DNA of 64,000 nucleotides from Anaeramoeba flamelloides (GCA_027625915.1 JANTQA010000048.1:3038001-3102000), one strand, 5' to 3'; shown: positions 48,101 to 59,293, numbered from the stretch's first letter. Translations and numbers: made by a program. Notes: generated by a model not told the origin, from the letters alone.

Positions 48101-48437
48101 AATAAATTGTTTCAATTGGATTCCATTGGAAGACAAAATTTTGATTCATATCCCATTCATCAACAGATCAGATATTATGAATCAAACGCTTTGAAATCTT
48201 ATTGAAAGGATTTTAGACTATTTATTAATTTTTTTGAATCAAAATTACATTATACTAGATTGAACAGTCTATATAAAAGTTATATTATAACCTTCAATGG
48301 TGCTCCTTTCCTTCAATTATCTAAAATTTATTATACAATAATTTCAAAAAAAAAACTGCTTGCGTTTATATAATGAATTTAAAAAATCTCAAGAATATAA
48401 AGTCGCAATTATTTGGTATTCGAATCTTTTAAAATAG

Positions 48438-50113
48438 TAGAAATTGAAATAAAACAGAGGAAAAAGAAATTATTCCAAAATTTTATTTAAATGATTAAAA
48501 ATATATTTAATTATATAATTTTTATTGTTATTATTTTTTTTATTGATATTATAATTTTTATTTTTATTTTATATTTTTCGAAATTTTAGTAATTAATTAT
48601 CATCATGGCTAGATCATTTTAAAATTTTTAATTGCAAATCAATTTTTGTAATTATCAAAAGATCTAAAATTAAAATGATAATCCCACTTTATATTAATCT
48701 AAATTATAATTTTTCAGATAATAAAATCTAAAAAAATTAGAAATTTTGGATTTATAATATTTATTTTTTCAAGTAAGTTGAAAAAAAACTTTGTTTATTT
48801 TATATTTTTTTATTATTGGAGGAGAGGTGGTTCAACAAAATTACTTCCTTTTTATCTCTAATTCTAAATTTCAAGAATTCAATAAACTCAAAGATTTTTT
48901 TCAATTCTTTCAAATCCTAAAAAACCTAGGCAATTGATTGCACTTCCAGAAACTCTGAAATTGTATTTAGAGTTTTTTGTTCTTGTTATAATGTCGGCAA
49001 GATTGTAACTCATAGTATATCTTTTCCTTGAAAAAATGAAAAAAAATCAACTTTATTATCTAAACAAAGATAAGAAAAAAAAGAAAGAAACCAAGAAATC
49101 AAAAGAGGGTAAAAAAAAATGACATAGAAAAGTATAAACGTATTTATAGGTTTATTATTCTACCTGGGTGTTGAATGGGGTAGTGGTTTTTTCTGTTTCT
49201 CTTGATAATTTATTGATCACCACTATAATTTGTTTTATTAAAGAGATCTAAATATTTGACCAACTATAGATCAAATGAGAAATGTTACTTGATGAAGTTT
49301 TAAATTTAGAAATTTTTAGATAAGTTATATCTATAAAGATGTTGATTTTCAAGACCAAGAAATAATTTTATAAATTTTCTTTTTAGACGCTTTTCAAAAT
49401 TTTTTTTCTTGTGGTTTTACTTATATATATATATATATATTTCATTTTCAATAATTTTTTTTTAACATGTTCCCAGTACATGATAACAATACAACAGTAA
49501 TAACCCAATACAAGTAATTGTTCAGCAGATTGTACCAAATGTTCTCTTTTTTTCTGCTATGGTTTGGTTTTGAATTATCAAGGTTTCAGTTAGATTCAGT
49601 TATTTTAAAATTCCTTTATTTCATTTCAATTTTTTTCATAAACTTAAGATCTAAACAACAAACTTAGTTTACCAATTGTTCGAATTATTTTTTTTTTATT
49701 CTTTATACATCATCCAAAAACTCATATGTGGAAAAAATAATTAAAATTTCAAGTTAGATAAAACTATTTAATCAATTATCATTTTATCCTTGTTAATAAA
49801 GTTTATATATAATATAATCTACATTTGAGTATTTAAAAATCTTGAGGGTATTATATTTATTGTACTTAATAGTACTATGATTATTAAACGTCAATATTTG
49901 AGATCAAGAGGTTTATTTTAGGAGTAAAATTTTTTAAATCGATGTGATAATGAATTTTCTTTAAACTCTACTTTTGGATATTTTTTTGAAGACATAATAA
50001 CTAATAGTTTTGAAAAGACTCTACTTGTTTAGAAAAAATCAACTGAATTTCAAAAAAAATACAAAAATTATTTTAAACTTGAAAAAATATAATTTCGTTA
50101 TTGAAGGGGGGGG
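48438..50113. other. AT-rich, no gene seen
   Basis: About 1.7 kb downstream of the pseudogene. A weak family C hairpin copy lies at 48871-48930. A TA run lies at about 49420-49440. No coding frame or RNA was recognised. Confidence 0.55.
48871..48930. repeat. Diverged family C hairpin
   Basis: tttcaagaattcaataaact followed by aattctttcaaatcctaaaa resembles the arms of the copies at 17587 and 40721, with several mismatches. Confidence 0.35.
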
Positions 50114-50707
50114 AGAATAAAAAAAAGAGGTAAAATAAAAGGAGAAGTTACTAAAACAAAACATTTGATTGTTGAAAAGGAATTGGAATATGGGAATCAA
50201 TGGAGTCAAGAAAAAAAAAGGATTGGTAAAATGGGAAGAAAGATTGGATCAAAAAATTCACAAGAGAATTGAACAAAAATTAGAAAACCAAGATGAAGAA
50301 ACAACAATAAAAATTTTTGAGGAAAAAATACAGTCTTTAAACAATATAACCGTTGAAAGGATCAAAGAAAAAAGATCGGTTGTATTGAATGTGGTAAAGC
50401 CTTTCTTTCAAGGTTATATTTGAAAAAAAAATTTAAAAAATAAACTAAAGAGCAAATCCAAAAAGAAACAAATGATCAAATTTTTTTCTTGAATTATAAA
50501 AATGATCCAAATAAACTGTGCTTCGGCCATATTAAACAAGAATATCAAACAATTTCTCAAAATCATAAAATGTCATTAAACGAGTGTATAATGAGAGAAA
50601 ACTTGTCTTTTATAAAAACTCTTCAAAAAGACCTTGAATTGCATTCTTATAATAAAATTGAAACTCCAATGGAAATTCCCAATTATATAACAAGTTTTGA
50701 TTTTTAA
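50114..50707 (+). pseudogene. Broken coding remnant with a CxxC motif
   Basis: The coding signal runs in one frame to about 50215 (VEKELEYGNQWSQEKK). It continues in another frame from about 50215 to 50365 (KWEERLDQKIHKRIEQKLEN, probably coiled coil). It then returns to the first frame (KIGCIECGKAFLSRLYLKKK) up to a TAA at 50707, with a TAA in between (after FKK). The frame changes fall in A-runs. CIECGKAF resembles the first half of a C2H2 zinc finger, but the histidines are missing, so this may be chance. It could be a last exon of the neighbouring pseudogene or a separate relic. I do not recognise the protein. Confidence 0.45.
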
Positions 50708-50721
50708 TAAAAAAATTTACA

Positions 50722-50923
50722 TACAGTTAGTTCCAAGTTTAAGGTACAAACTTTAAACGAAAATTAAGGCAAAAAAAAAAATCTCAAATTAAGGCACCAA
50801 ATTCAAATTCTAGTAAAATAATTTGTAAAATAAAAAGAAACCAAATTTTCTGCCTTAATTTGAGATTTTTTTGTGCCTTAATTTTCGTTTAAAGTTTGTA
50901 CCTTAAAAGTGGAACTGACTGTA
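50722..50923. mobile_element. Palindromic MITE, Tc1/mariner-type ends (copy 3)
   Basis: 202 bp, TA-bounded, left end TACAGTTAGTTCCA, right end GGAACTGACTGTA. The arms pair with few mismatches, and the loop ttcaaattctagtaaaataa matches copy 1. It lies only 14 bp after the stop of the broken remnant. Confidence 0.85.
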
Positions 50924-53900
50924 TGTACTTTTATATTTTTTTAATCCTTTTCAATTTTTCTTTTTCTTTTACGTTTATTTTTCAATTTCTCTTTTTCTTA
51001 ATCTTTTATTTATTTTATTAGTTATTTATTTTATTAATAATAAAATTAACTTATAGTTTCAGTATTTATTTGGGATAATATATAACAAAATAAAAAGATC
51101 ATCAAGAAAGTTAAAGTTTTTATCAAACTTTTTTTTTTCAAAAAATAGTTTTAGGTTATTTCATTTTTTGAATTTAATCTTCATTGTTTTTTAAAAGCAG
51201 ATAAAATAGATACCCATATTTTTCTTAATACACTGCACAACTCTGAAAATTTTTTACAAAATAAAATCTCAAAATTTTGAATTTTCGAAATACACTCAAA
51301 TAATAAACATTATTATTTATAATAATTTTTTAAAAGATTAACAAGTTTATTAGATATTAGTGGGAATTAGAAAGAAAAAAAAAATAAAGTTTTTAGTAAT
51401 ATTATTTTTCCTTTTTAATAGTACAATTTTTGATATTTTTTAATTCATAAGAGTAGAGACTATTTTAATCTATTTTTTTTAATAGCCTAAAAAGAATCAT
51501 ATTTTTCAATTTTTAAAACAAAATCAAATATTTCTTTCAAAAGATATTGCAAATTTAAATTTAAAAAATGATATTATTTTCTGTTTTTGGAATATTTTTT
51601 ATCATTTTTTTTTTAATGTTTGATTTTAATAGATTTTCCCTGTTTTTTTTCTGCAAATTGTTTTAATATTTATTATTTTTTTCTAACTTAAGGCTCAATA
51701 TAAAGTTCCTTCAATATAACTTATTTAATAAAAAAAAAATGCTCCCCTGAAAAAAGGTGTTTTTTAAAAAAGTCGAATATTGAAAAGGGGATATTTGAAT
51801 CTATATTCAATAAAGATATATCTTTTCTTAATTACATAAAATTATCATAACTTTGAAGAAATAATTTATAAAAGATGTATAACTGAAATCCAATGTGTAT
51901 TTTTTAAATAACTTTAATTTACAGAATTTAATTTTTTTCTGTAGCTGGGGATAATGTTTTTTTTTAAATATTTTGTTTAAATGAATATAAATATCTAAAT
52001 TTGATTATAATATAGTTGAACTCAATTTTTGATTCTCTTTTTTTGGTTCAACAAACATCTAGAACAATTTGTTTTAAAATTAAAAAAAAAATAAAAATAT
52101 TTTGTATGTTATTTTTATTATTTTTTAGTTATTTATATCAAAATAATTTAAAGATTAGTCAAAATTCTGTGGAATTTGCTTGTTTTTTTATTTGGTATTG
52201 TAGAAAAGAAAGAAAAAAAAAAATTTTTATAAAAAGGGCAATTTCATTTTTGAATTTTTTTCTTGAACAAATACGACTCTTTTTTTCTGAAAGAGTGGAA
52301 TACACACCCCCAAAACAAAAAAAAAATTAAAACCAAAATTGAAATTAAACTATATGTTTTATGATCTGAGAATTTAATTTCTTTTCTTTTTTTTTTTTAA
52401 GATTCCTAAGAAAAAAGGTTAAAATCTAACTAATATCTAATATTCACTATATAAATGGATTTTTTTAATTGTATATTTATAATTTTCCAAACTCATTTGG
52501 TTATAAATAATCTCAAAAAAAACAATTCCTATTAAAGAAAATTAGTACCAAAAGCTGGGTATTTATTGAAAATTTAATATTTTCAAGAAAGTTATATCAC
52601 AAAAGCAATTCAAAACTCTTTGGTGTCTCGTTTAAATCTATATATCCTTTTTTTCCTTTATGTTTCAACACTGTTCTGTTTGTTTCCCAAAAAAATATTC
52701 CAAGAAAAAAATAAATGCTTTCTATTATTTCAAAAAATTCTTATATTTCAATATCTTGCCTTTTTTGGTTCAAATATATTATGAATAAATCTCTTAATGA
52801 TTAAAAAACCGTTTATTTAAACTTTTTTAAAAAATATTTAATTCTAATTTCTAAAAAGTAAACTTTTTTAAATCCTCAATTAATTGGTTTTTAATTATGT
52901 TTTCTCAATAAGTAAAAAATTGTTAGTTTTTTCTCTTTGATTATTTTTTCTTTGGGATTTATAGATCAACAATTCCTTTTCAATTTTCGATTTTCAAATA
53001 AGAATAAATCTTATTTTTGATGTCCATTACTGGAAATCAGAAAAAATTAAAAATACCAAAATTATAATAAAATAAAATATTTTTCAAAAATTTTGGCTAC
53101 TTTTATAATGTTAATTGAAGTTGTTTTGGGGGTTTATTCCATCTTCTTATCAAAAAAATATTTTTAAAATTTTTGATGAGAATCATTTTTTCTACTTTTT
53201 CAAATTTTTATTTTGCTTTTATAAATTATTAATTTTAATTTTTTTTTTTTGATTTTCTTTTTTGATGCTTTTTTTTACTCTTTTTCTTTTTTTTTTTGAT
53301 TTTTTCTTTTTCTTTTTTTAATTTTTTTTTTTTGCAAAAGATCAGGCGAAAAAAAAAAAATCTTCGAAAAGACCAATAATCATTATGAAATTTAACTCTT
53401 TAATGTCTTTTTATAATGAGTGTAATTATTAGTAAAAAATCTGATTATAAACAATTTTAATTTCCTTATGAATTTATGTATTGTAAAAAAATAAAATGTT
53501 AAAAAAAATTTCTTGGGCACTTTTTTCATTGGAATTTTTATTGCAAATATTCATAGTTTTTTCAGGTTTTTCTTCAATGAATATCACATCAAATTAGAAG
53601 ATTAGTATTTCTCTCATTATTAAATAATCAAGTGTTGGTTGATTCTTAAAAATAAAGTAACTTAATTTTATTTTTATTTTTTATCAAAGCACCTTTGAGT
53701 GAAATGGAGTTTATAATACAGCTGTTTCAACTCAGGTGTGAATCACACTCATTCGTTGAATGGTTGGGAAACCTTCCAAGTCAATTTAAAATGTTTCCCG
53801 ACCATTCCACGAATGAGTGCGATTCAGACCTGAGTTGAAACGTCTGTAATCAATAATGTTTTGTAAGATGTACTTTTCCAAGATTAGTTTGAATTTTTTC

Positions 53901-54149
53901 AGGGGCTATGTTAGTATTTGTGAAATGATAGAAAGTATTTTGTATCCCAAAAAATTATTTCAAAAGCGAAGAGAATCAAGAGAAAATTATGATTCTATTT
54001 GCAAATATTTCTTGCAAGATATCTCATGAACTTGAACAAAATTTTTAATGATTAAACAACTACACAAGATAGGATCTCAGATATTCATCTTCAACCAAAC
54101 CTTTAAATCATTTTTTTCTTCTTTTGTTTTTCATCTTTTTTGTCCTAAA
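50924..54149. other. Intergenic, AT-rich
   Basis: About 3.2 kb. It contains a 132-bp TA-ended hairpin element (53717-53848). The 104-codon frame at 52016-52330 is Phe/Lys/Ile-rich, has no domain and is not called. The last 100 bases before 54150 are pyrimidine-rich, as before the other start codons. Confidence 0.6.
53717..53848. mobile_element. 132-bp hairpin MITE with TA-CAG ends, 0.3 kb upstream of the epimerase
   Basis: The left arm begins TACAGCTGTTTCAACTCAGG; the right arm, read inverted, begins TACAGACGTTTCAACTCAGG. The arms are about 57 bp with a handful of mismatches around a ~20-bp loop. TA at both ends and CAG...CTG termini again suggest a Tc1/mariner-derived non-autonomous element. 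The sequence is distinct from the 200-bp family. Confidence 0.75.
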
Positions 54150-55454
54150 ATGTCCCAGCTTTTTAATTTAGAAAACCATACAATTGAAATTAAACAAACA
54201 AAATACCCACTGACACTCCGAACACTCTTTGGAACTTCTCATTCTAAAACAAACACACGAACAAATTGTTTAATCTCTGTATGCCTTGATTCATCTCAAA
54301 CTGAGATTGGGTACGGAGAAATTGGGCTACCACCAAAAAAGCCAAATTGCTACTTGGCTGATCCACAAGACATTTCCCTTTGGTTTGATGCCTTTTTTGA
54401 CTATTTGGAAAAAATATGCAAAACAAAAAACAAAGAAAAAAGTTTTGATTTAGGATTACCATTAAAAAAAAATGAATGGCTGTCTACTCTTGAATTACCA
54501 AAATGGTTTCTTCTTTTGTTGTACGCAATCGACACGTGCCCCGCGAACAATGAAAAATATTCAAAAGCCGCTCAAAATGGGATTGAAGGTGCCTGTCTTG
54601 ATCTTTTGTCAAAGTGTCTAAATCAGCCCTTGTGGAAAATTATCACAAACAACCAGAATGAGAATAAGAACAAGAACAATAAGACTCAGCTTGTAGAACG
54701 ACCAACAATTCCAGCGTTTTATACGATCGGAATTAACACAAACACTGAGTCCATTTTAACCTCTTTAAAATTTGGGCTCAAATTTACTTGCAATTTGAAA
54801 CTGAAGGCATCAAAGGATTTGGATTTATTATTTAAAACTTTTGAAATCATTGAGAACTATCAAAAGGAAAATCAAAAAAATGAGAGTGATAAAATTAACG
54901 GGATCTGGTCAATTGACGCGAACGCAGATTGGACACCAGAAATATCTTTGCAATTTTTGGATCGGTTAGATGAGCGATTAAAAAAAAAAATATATATGGT
55001 TGAACAGCCTTTCCCTTTGCAGATCGACACAATCGAAAAGTCTGAAATTGAAGAATGGAAAGTTGTAAAAAGCAAATACCTTGAATCTGGCATTCGTATT
55101 TATGCAGATGAGTCAGTAAGCACAGTTGACTCTGTCATGAAGGTTGCACCATTTTCACATGGAGTCAACGTGAAGCTGGAAAAGGCTGGCGGGATTCGAC
55201 AAGCAATACAAACAATAAAAGAAGCACAAAATTCTGGCTTAACAATTTGGATCGGCATGATGGTCGGATCCGTTTTGGCCTCCAATATGGCAGGATCAAT
55301 AGCACCTCTAGCGGGGCACACAGACGCAGACGGTGGTCTTTTAGTGACAGACGAATGCCAACCCTTTGAAGGTGGATTTAATTGGAACAAAACTAATGGT
55401 ACAATCACGCTTTCGAAAGAATCGGGTTTTGGAACAATCACAAAAGAAAATTAA
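54150..55454 (+). CDS. Dipeptide epimerase-like enolase-superfamily enzyme
   Basis: Single exon, 434 residues from the chosen ATG. Members of this group (L-Ala-D/L-Glu epimerase and relatives) abstract the alpha proton of a dipeptide and reprotonate it on the other face, using Mg2+. The capping domain begins EIKQTKYPLTLRTLFGTSHS. In the barrel, Lys217 and Lys219 form the KxK pair. Asp256 (DAN), Glu285 (EQPF) and Asp320 (ADES) are the metal ligands, and Lys342 in KLEKAGG is the opposite base. The end NMAGSIAPLAGHTDADGG is typical. Specificity cannot be told from sequence; peptide recycling from ingested bacteria is one possibility. The frame stays open upstream to an ATG at 54048, adding 34 residues without acidic residues. 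That could be a targeting peptide, but the pyrimidine-rich DNA and the family's usual N-terminus favour 54150. A small Asn/Lys insert lies at residues 166-180. The family is mainly bacterial, so old transfer is possible. Confidence 0.9.
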   Translation: MSQLFNLENHTIEIKQTKYPLTLRTLFGTSHSKTNTRTNCLISVCLDSSQTEIGYGEIGLPPKKPNCYLADPQDISLWFDAFFDYLEKICKTKNKEKSFDLGLPLKKNEWLSTLELPKWFLLLLYAIDTCPANNEKYSKAAQNGIEGACLDLLSKCLNQPLWKIITNNQNENKNKNNKTQLVERPTIPAFYTIGINTNTESILTSLKFGLKFTCNLKLKASKDLDLLFKTFEIIENYQKENQKNESDKINGIWSIDANADWTPEISLQFLDRLDERLKKKIYMVEQPFPLQIDTIEKSEIEEWKVVKSKYLESGIRIYADESVSTVDSVMKVAPFSHGVNVKLEKAGGIRQAIQTIKEAQNSGLTIWIGMMVGSVLASNMAGSIAPLAGHTDADGGLLVTDECQPFEGGFNWNKTNGTITLSKESGFGTITKEN

Positions 55455-55644
55455 ATATTTTTTTCCTTCTTTTGCTTCGTTTGATATAACAAAATTTTGA
55501 AATGAAGAAATTATTTTCGCCTTAACAAAAAAATTCAAAAAGTCTTTTTAAAAAAGTTTTACCTAAAATTTTTTTACTAGAGTTCTAAAAATACGTCTAT
55601 TTAAGTTTCTCATCTATTCTATAGATATTATTGAAAACTAAATT

Positions 55645-56300
55645 CCATTTCAAAAATTGTGAATCACCTCAAATAATAAATTGAAAAAATTATTCTTTTG
55701 TTTTCAAGAACAACTAATTTTTTAATCTGATTAATAATTCTCTTTTAAATCATTTCTAAACATTAAAAACTCGATATTTCAAAAATTAAAAAATAAAATT
55801 AAAAACTTAAAATTTAAGGCTGACTACAATTTTTGAAATGAGCATTACTGATTTTTCATTAAAAATTTCACTGGAAAAACAATTAACACAAATATTTGTT
55901 GCTCATAATTAAATTCATTTTAAAAGAACTTTTAAAGTCTAAATTTTCATAGTGATTATTGGTGTTTTAAAAGATCTTTTTTTTTTTTCAACTTGACTTG
56001 ATCTTTCAAAAAAAAAATGGATCAACAAAAAAAGAAAAAAAGAGAAAACAAAAGAAAAAAAAAGAAAAGAAATAAAGATCTAAAGAAAAAAATGAAAAAG
56101 AAAAAGTTTTCAAAAAAAAAGAAATATAGAAGAAAAACCACAAAGAAAAACAAAAAAAATAAGCAAAAACTGAAAAAGCAAAATAAAAATTTGCAAAATT
56201 AGAAAAGATCTTGATTTTTTATCAAACAATTGAAGAATTTTTTTTATAAGAATATGGGATAAAACCAAACAAAGCCACTTCCAATTACCAATTTTTACAA
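55645..56300 (+). repeat. Dispersed repeat D (copy 2)
   Basis: Same order as 33555-34199. It has an inverted pair (catttcaaaaattgtgaatc and a degraded partner near 55835), a shared middle (ttagtgattatt versus atagtgattatt, ttttaaaaga), a poly-Lys frame, and a KFAKLEK block followed by EYGIKPNK, versus EYWNKPSK at copy 1. Many point changes separate the copies. Confidence 0.6.
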
Positions 56301-56304
56301 AATA

Positions 56305-56530
56305 AATTGAACAAAATTTTCATTCAGCTTTCTAAAATAAAAAAAGATTTTTAAATCAGCAAAGTTTCAGATTTTTTAATTCTTAAAATAAGTTTAATTG
56401 ATTGATTTCACTTTATAGAATTGAACTTTTATGATTTTTTTTAATTCTTTGAAGCGTGTGATATTTTCGGAAATCGAAATGAAAATTTTGATCTTTATAT
56501 ATTGTAATTAACAGTACAATATAAAGTAAG
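56305..56530 (+). repeat. Segment duplicated at 58572-58800
   Basis: Both copies start tttcattcagctttctaaaa and continue with aaatcag, a shared ttttaattct, and later tttgatctt followed by a short aacagta stretch. Homology is patchy but collinear over about 200 bp. It may be the 3' continuation of repeat D. Confidence 0.5.
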
Positions 56531-57393
56531 TCAAAATTTTTGAAAAATAGTTTGTTTGTAAAACTTTTTTATAATGATTTTGGTCAATATTTGATTTATA
56601 ATAATCAGTCAACTTACGAAATCTCTAATGATATGTTTGATTGGATAAAAAGATTATGATAATATTTTTCAATTTAATAGTGTACTGGTTACCTAAAAGA
56701 AAATACATCTTTTTATTTTATAGTTAAAAGAAAAATCAGTTGAAAAATCGAGAAATAAAAAATTACTATTAATTAAAAATAAATTTGTTAATCTGAAAAC
56801 TTTAAATAATAAAAAAATAAGAAAAATTTCTCTTGATAATTTATTTATTAATTTGTAAATAAATATTAAAAAAAAAAAACTATCAATAAGACACATAAAT
56901 AATAATTCAAAAACTATGACCAAAAAACAACTTGAAAATAGAATTTGCAAGACAATAACAAAAGATAATCTTTAGAATTAAAAATTATTTTTATTTTTGT
57001 ATAAAAATTTACCTTGTGGGGCAAATTTAAGGCTTTAATCATAAATATAACTTCTGATTAAAAAGATTTTTTCTTTTTTTTTATTGTGATTTAAGAGAGG
57101 GGTCTAGAATTCCTCTTGTTTACCCGAATTCCTGAACTTGAATTTTGAAATCGTATAAAAGATTCAAACATAGTCTTATTATCTACTAGAGCTAATAAAG
57201 ATATTGAATCTTGCTTATTAATAATATTATAAATATTATTATTATTTAAAATAAGTGAAAAATTATTTTTTTTCTAATTCAGAAATCCAGATTTTACGAT
57301 TATTTTCATAGGCTGGAGAGTTCCAGAAAAAATATTTTTCTTATATATATATATATATAAATTAAGGGGGTGTTAATTCCTCTTGTTTGTTTG

Positions 57394-57469
57394 TTAGGTT
57401 TTCCAGTGTTCACAAGAATAGAGAAAAATCAAAGATTTTACTAAATATTTTTAAATTCTGGTAAAGCTA
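57394..57469. repeat. Family C hairpin
   Basis: ttaggttttccagtgttcac, then agagaaaaatcaaagatttt, then tttttaaattctggtaaagc. The arms pair imperfectly and match the copies near 17587 and 40721. Confidence 0.55.
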
Positions 57470-57809
57470 GACATTCTACGTGATTCGAACTCACTTCGCT
57501 AATTCCTAAAATTTTCTTTCGAAAAAAAATATTTTTCTGAAATTTGTTCCAAATGTAGATTAGTGCTAATAAGTGCTGAATATTTGCCAAAAAATTCCAT
57601 AATAATTAACTTTTGGGATACTTTTTTCAAATTATTTACACATATCGAAAATAAAATTAAACCGTTAATTAGTCAAAGTGCCTAGTTGATGGGTGGAATT
57701 ATATGTGTTTAAAGGGTTTCAATGGATATTGTAAAAAATAATTTATTTGGAAATTTCTAATTTGAATTATTTTTTCTCATTTTGATACTTTTTTTTTTTT
57801 TCATTTTAT

Positions 57810-58310
57810 TGATACCTAATTATTTGAAAATTTTTAATTCTGCAAAACTGATTGTCACTTGGTAAAAACCGTTATTCTAAGGTTATTGATAAAGTAAAAA
57901 TAATTGTTGAGAAATCATTTTTATTTCGATTTTTATTGGAATTTTATTTCGATCTTCAATTGAAGATCAAAATAAATATATTGTTTTTCCTCATTGGAGA
58001 ATTAAGTATTTGAAATTTTCTAATTTTTCAGAAAAATATATTTACTGATTAGTTTAATTTCATATTGGTATTAACAATTATTTGATACTGATAAATTCGA
58101 ATAAATTTCAAAAAATTTTTAGTTCTTTTCCATTTAAATAAATATTCGAAATGTTTTTTATCAAACAATACAGGACAAAGAATATTTTGAAGAACAACTA
58201 ATTTTACAGAGTTTCTTAACACTTGACTTCATAAAATGCTTTATTCCATGTTGAGTATAAAAATTTCAAAAAGGAAAATCAAGTAAAAAATTTTCAAACA
58301 TTTATTAGAA
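57810..58310 (+). repeat. Dispersed repeat E (longest copy)
   Basis: 57810-58080 matches the reverse complement of 21700-21960 in the TOR intron. 58190-58310 matches the reverse complement of 5545-5680. The two halves together define one element of at least 500 bp, of which the other sites are fragments. No reading frame or terminal repeat was found. Confidence 0.6.
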
Positions 58311-58571
58311 TTTATCAGTATCTATTTTTCTACTGATTTTTTATTGGTTCTTCAAATAGTCAATTATAAAAAATAATTAATATTAGAAAAAAATGTTGGG
58401 AACTTTGAGAGAAGTCAAGTATAGTTAGACTGGATAGAAATGAAAAAGAAAAAGTAAATTTTGTTTTAACAATACGTTTATAATTATAGACAAAAACTTG
58501 AAATTAAAATATAGAAAAATTATTTACAAATAAATGTTTTTAAATATTACTCTTTGTTGTTAATTACATGG

Positions 58572-58800
58572 AATAAAAATTTTCATTCAGCTTTCTAAAA
58601 AAAGAATTTGTAAATCAGAGTACTGTTACAACACTTTTAATTCTGAAAAGCACTTTAAATTATTAATTTTCCTTTTAGAATAGGGATCTTTGATGTTTTG
58701 TATTAATTCTTTATATGTGATTATTTTGGAAAGATGAAGGTAGATTTTGATCTTCTTTTTTTTCAATGAACAGTAATTTATAAAAATTAGATTACTTTTA
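58572..58800 (+). repeat. Second copy of the segment at 56305-56530
   Basis: Collinear with 56305-56530, starting at tttcattcagctttctaaaa. About 2.3 kb separates the two copies. Confidence 0.5.
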
Positions 58801-59293
58801 TTTTATCTCTTGATTGATTTGGAAAAGTTAATATTTTTAACCAAAAATTTCCAAAACAACAATTTAATTTTTGATATTAATCCCAAATAAAAGTTCTTAT
58901 AATTTATTCATTAATACCATTTAATTATCGATTTTTGAGAGCCATTTAAACTCTCAAGAACTTATATGATTTACTTTCAATTACCTTAAACTTTTGAAAG
59001 AGACGAATCTCTGATGACTCTAATCCTTTAAGATTAGCTTTTTTTATGCCTATTTTTTTTCTGTAATAAAAGATCACCAAAGTACAAACCTATCCCTTTT
59101 TTTTTTTTCACGAACTAGAGAAGAAACCTACCTTCATCTTTTATATCAAATTAAATACTTGAGAATCATTTTTCAAATTTGGACTCCTTGAGAGTTCTAA
59201 ATTCAAATAGAATATCAAATCTCATTAATTTTCAAACAAGACTTTTTATTTTTCTTTAACTTTTTTTTTTTTCAACAAAACCTTATTATTCAA

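Larger units (their letters stand above)
41823..48437 (+). pseudogene. Decayed multi-exon gene of a large unrecognised protein
   Basis: At least five exons remain: 41823-42698, 42981-43262, 43916-44197, 44377-44796 and 46557-48437. All have GT-AG borders and phase-0 joins. Exon 1 reads coherently through five in-frame stops (TAA at 41985, 42342, 42399 and 42591, TGA at 42360). It includes DPWDSELGTPEPKAKFYLKF, FEEYERAYRRW and HLPIHPRQLQ. Exon 2 has frameshifts in A-runs near 43003-43012 and 43155-43167. Exon 3 has TAA at 44153 and exon 4 has TAA at 44698. Exon 5 has TGA at 47274 and 48203 and frameshifts near 47500 and 48355. Its helical block (EVRLLQILRIIKDAPSKAYK, YQSGLIFERLQEFC) looks armadillo-like. 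Retained introns mean it is not a retrocopy. The layout recalls, from memory only, the Sca1-complex scaffold family of amoebae; this is unverified. Upstream exons were not found, and a LINE fossil lies just before it. Confidence 0.7.
55455..59293. other. 3.8-kb intergenic region made largely of dispersed repeats
   Basis: It holds repeat D (55645-56300), a further duplicated segment (56305-56530 and 58572-58800), a family C hairpin (57394-57469) and repeat E (57810-58310). The 61-codon poly-Lys frame at 56017-56202 belongs to repeat D. No independent gene was recognised. Confidence 0.6.

Noticed and set aside
41823-48437. A reassigned genetic code in which TAA/TGA are sense codons
   Set aside because: Intact genes in the window, including a 3025-codon TOR, have no in-frame stops and all end with TAA. 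The stop-rich locus also has frameshifts, so decay is the simpler reading.
52016-52330. 104-codon frame rich in Phe, Lys and Ile
   Set aside because: Composition is that of the AT-rich background, with no domain or conserved block.
57465-57505. tRNA-like B box (gagttcgaatcac on the minus strand)
   Set aside because: There is no A box at the right distance and no pairing acceptor stem; it lies at the edge of a family C hairpin.
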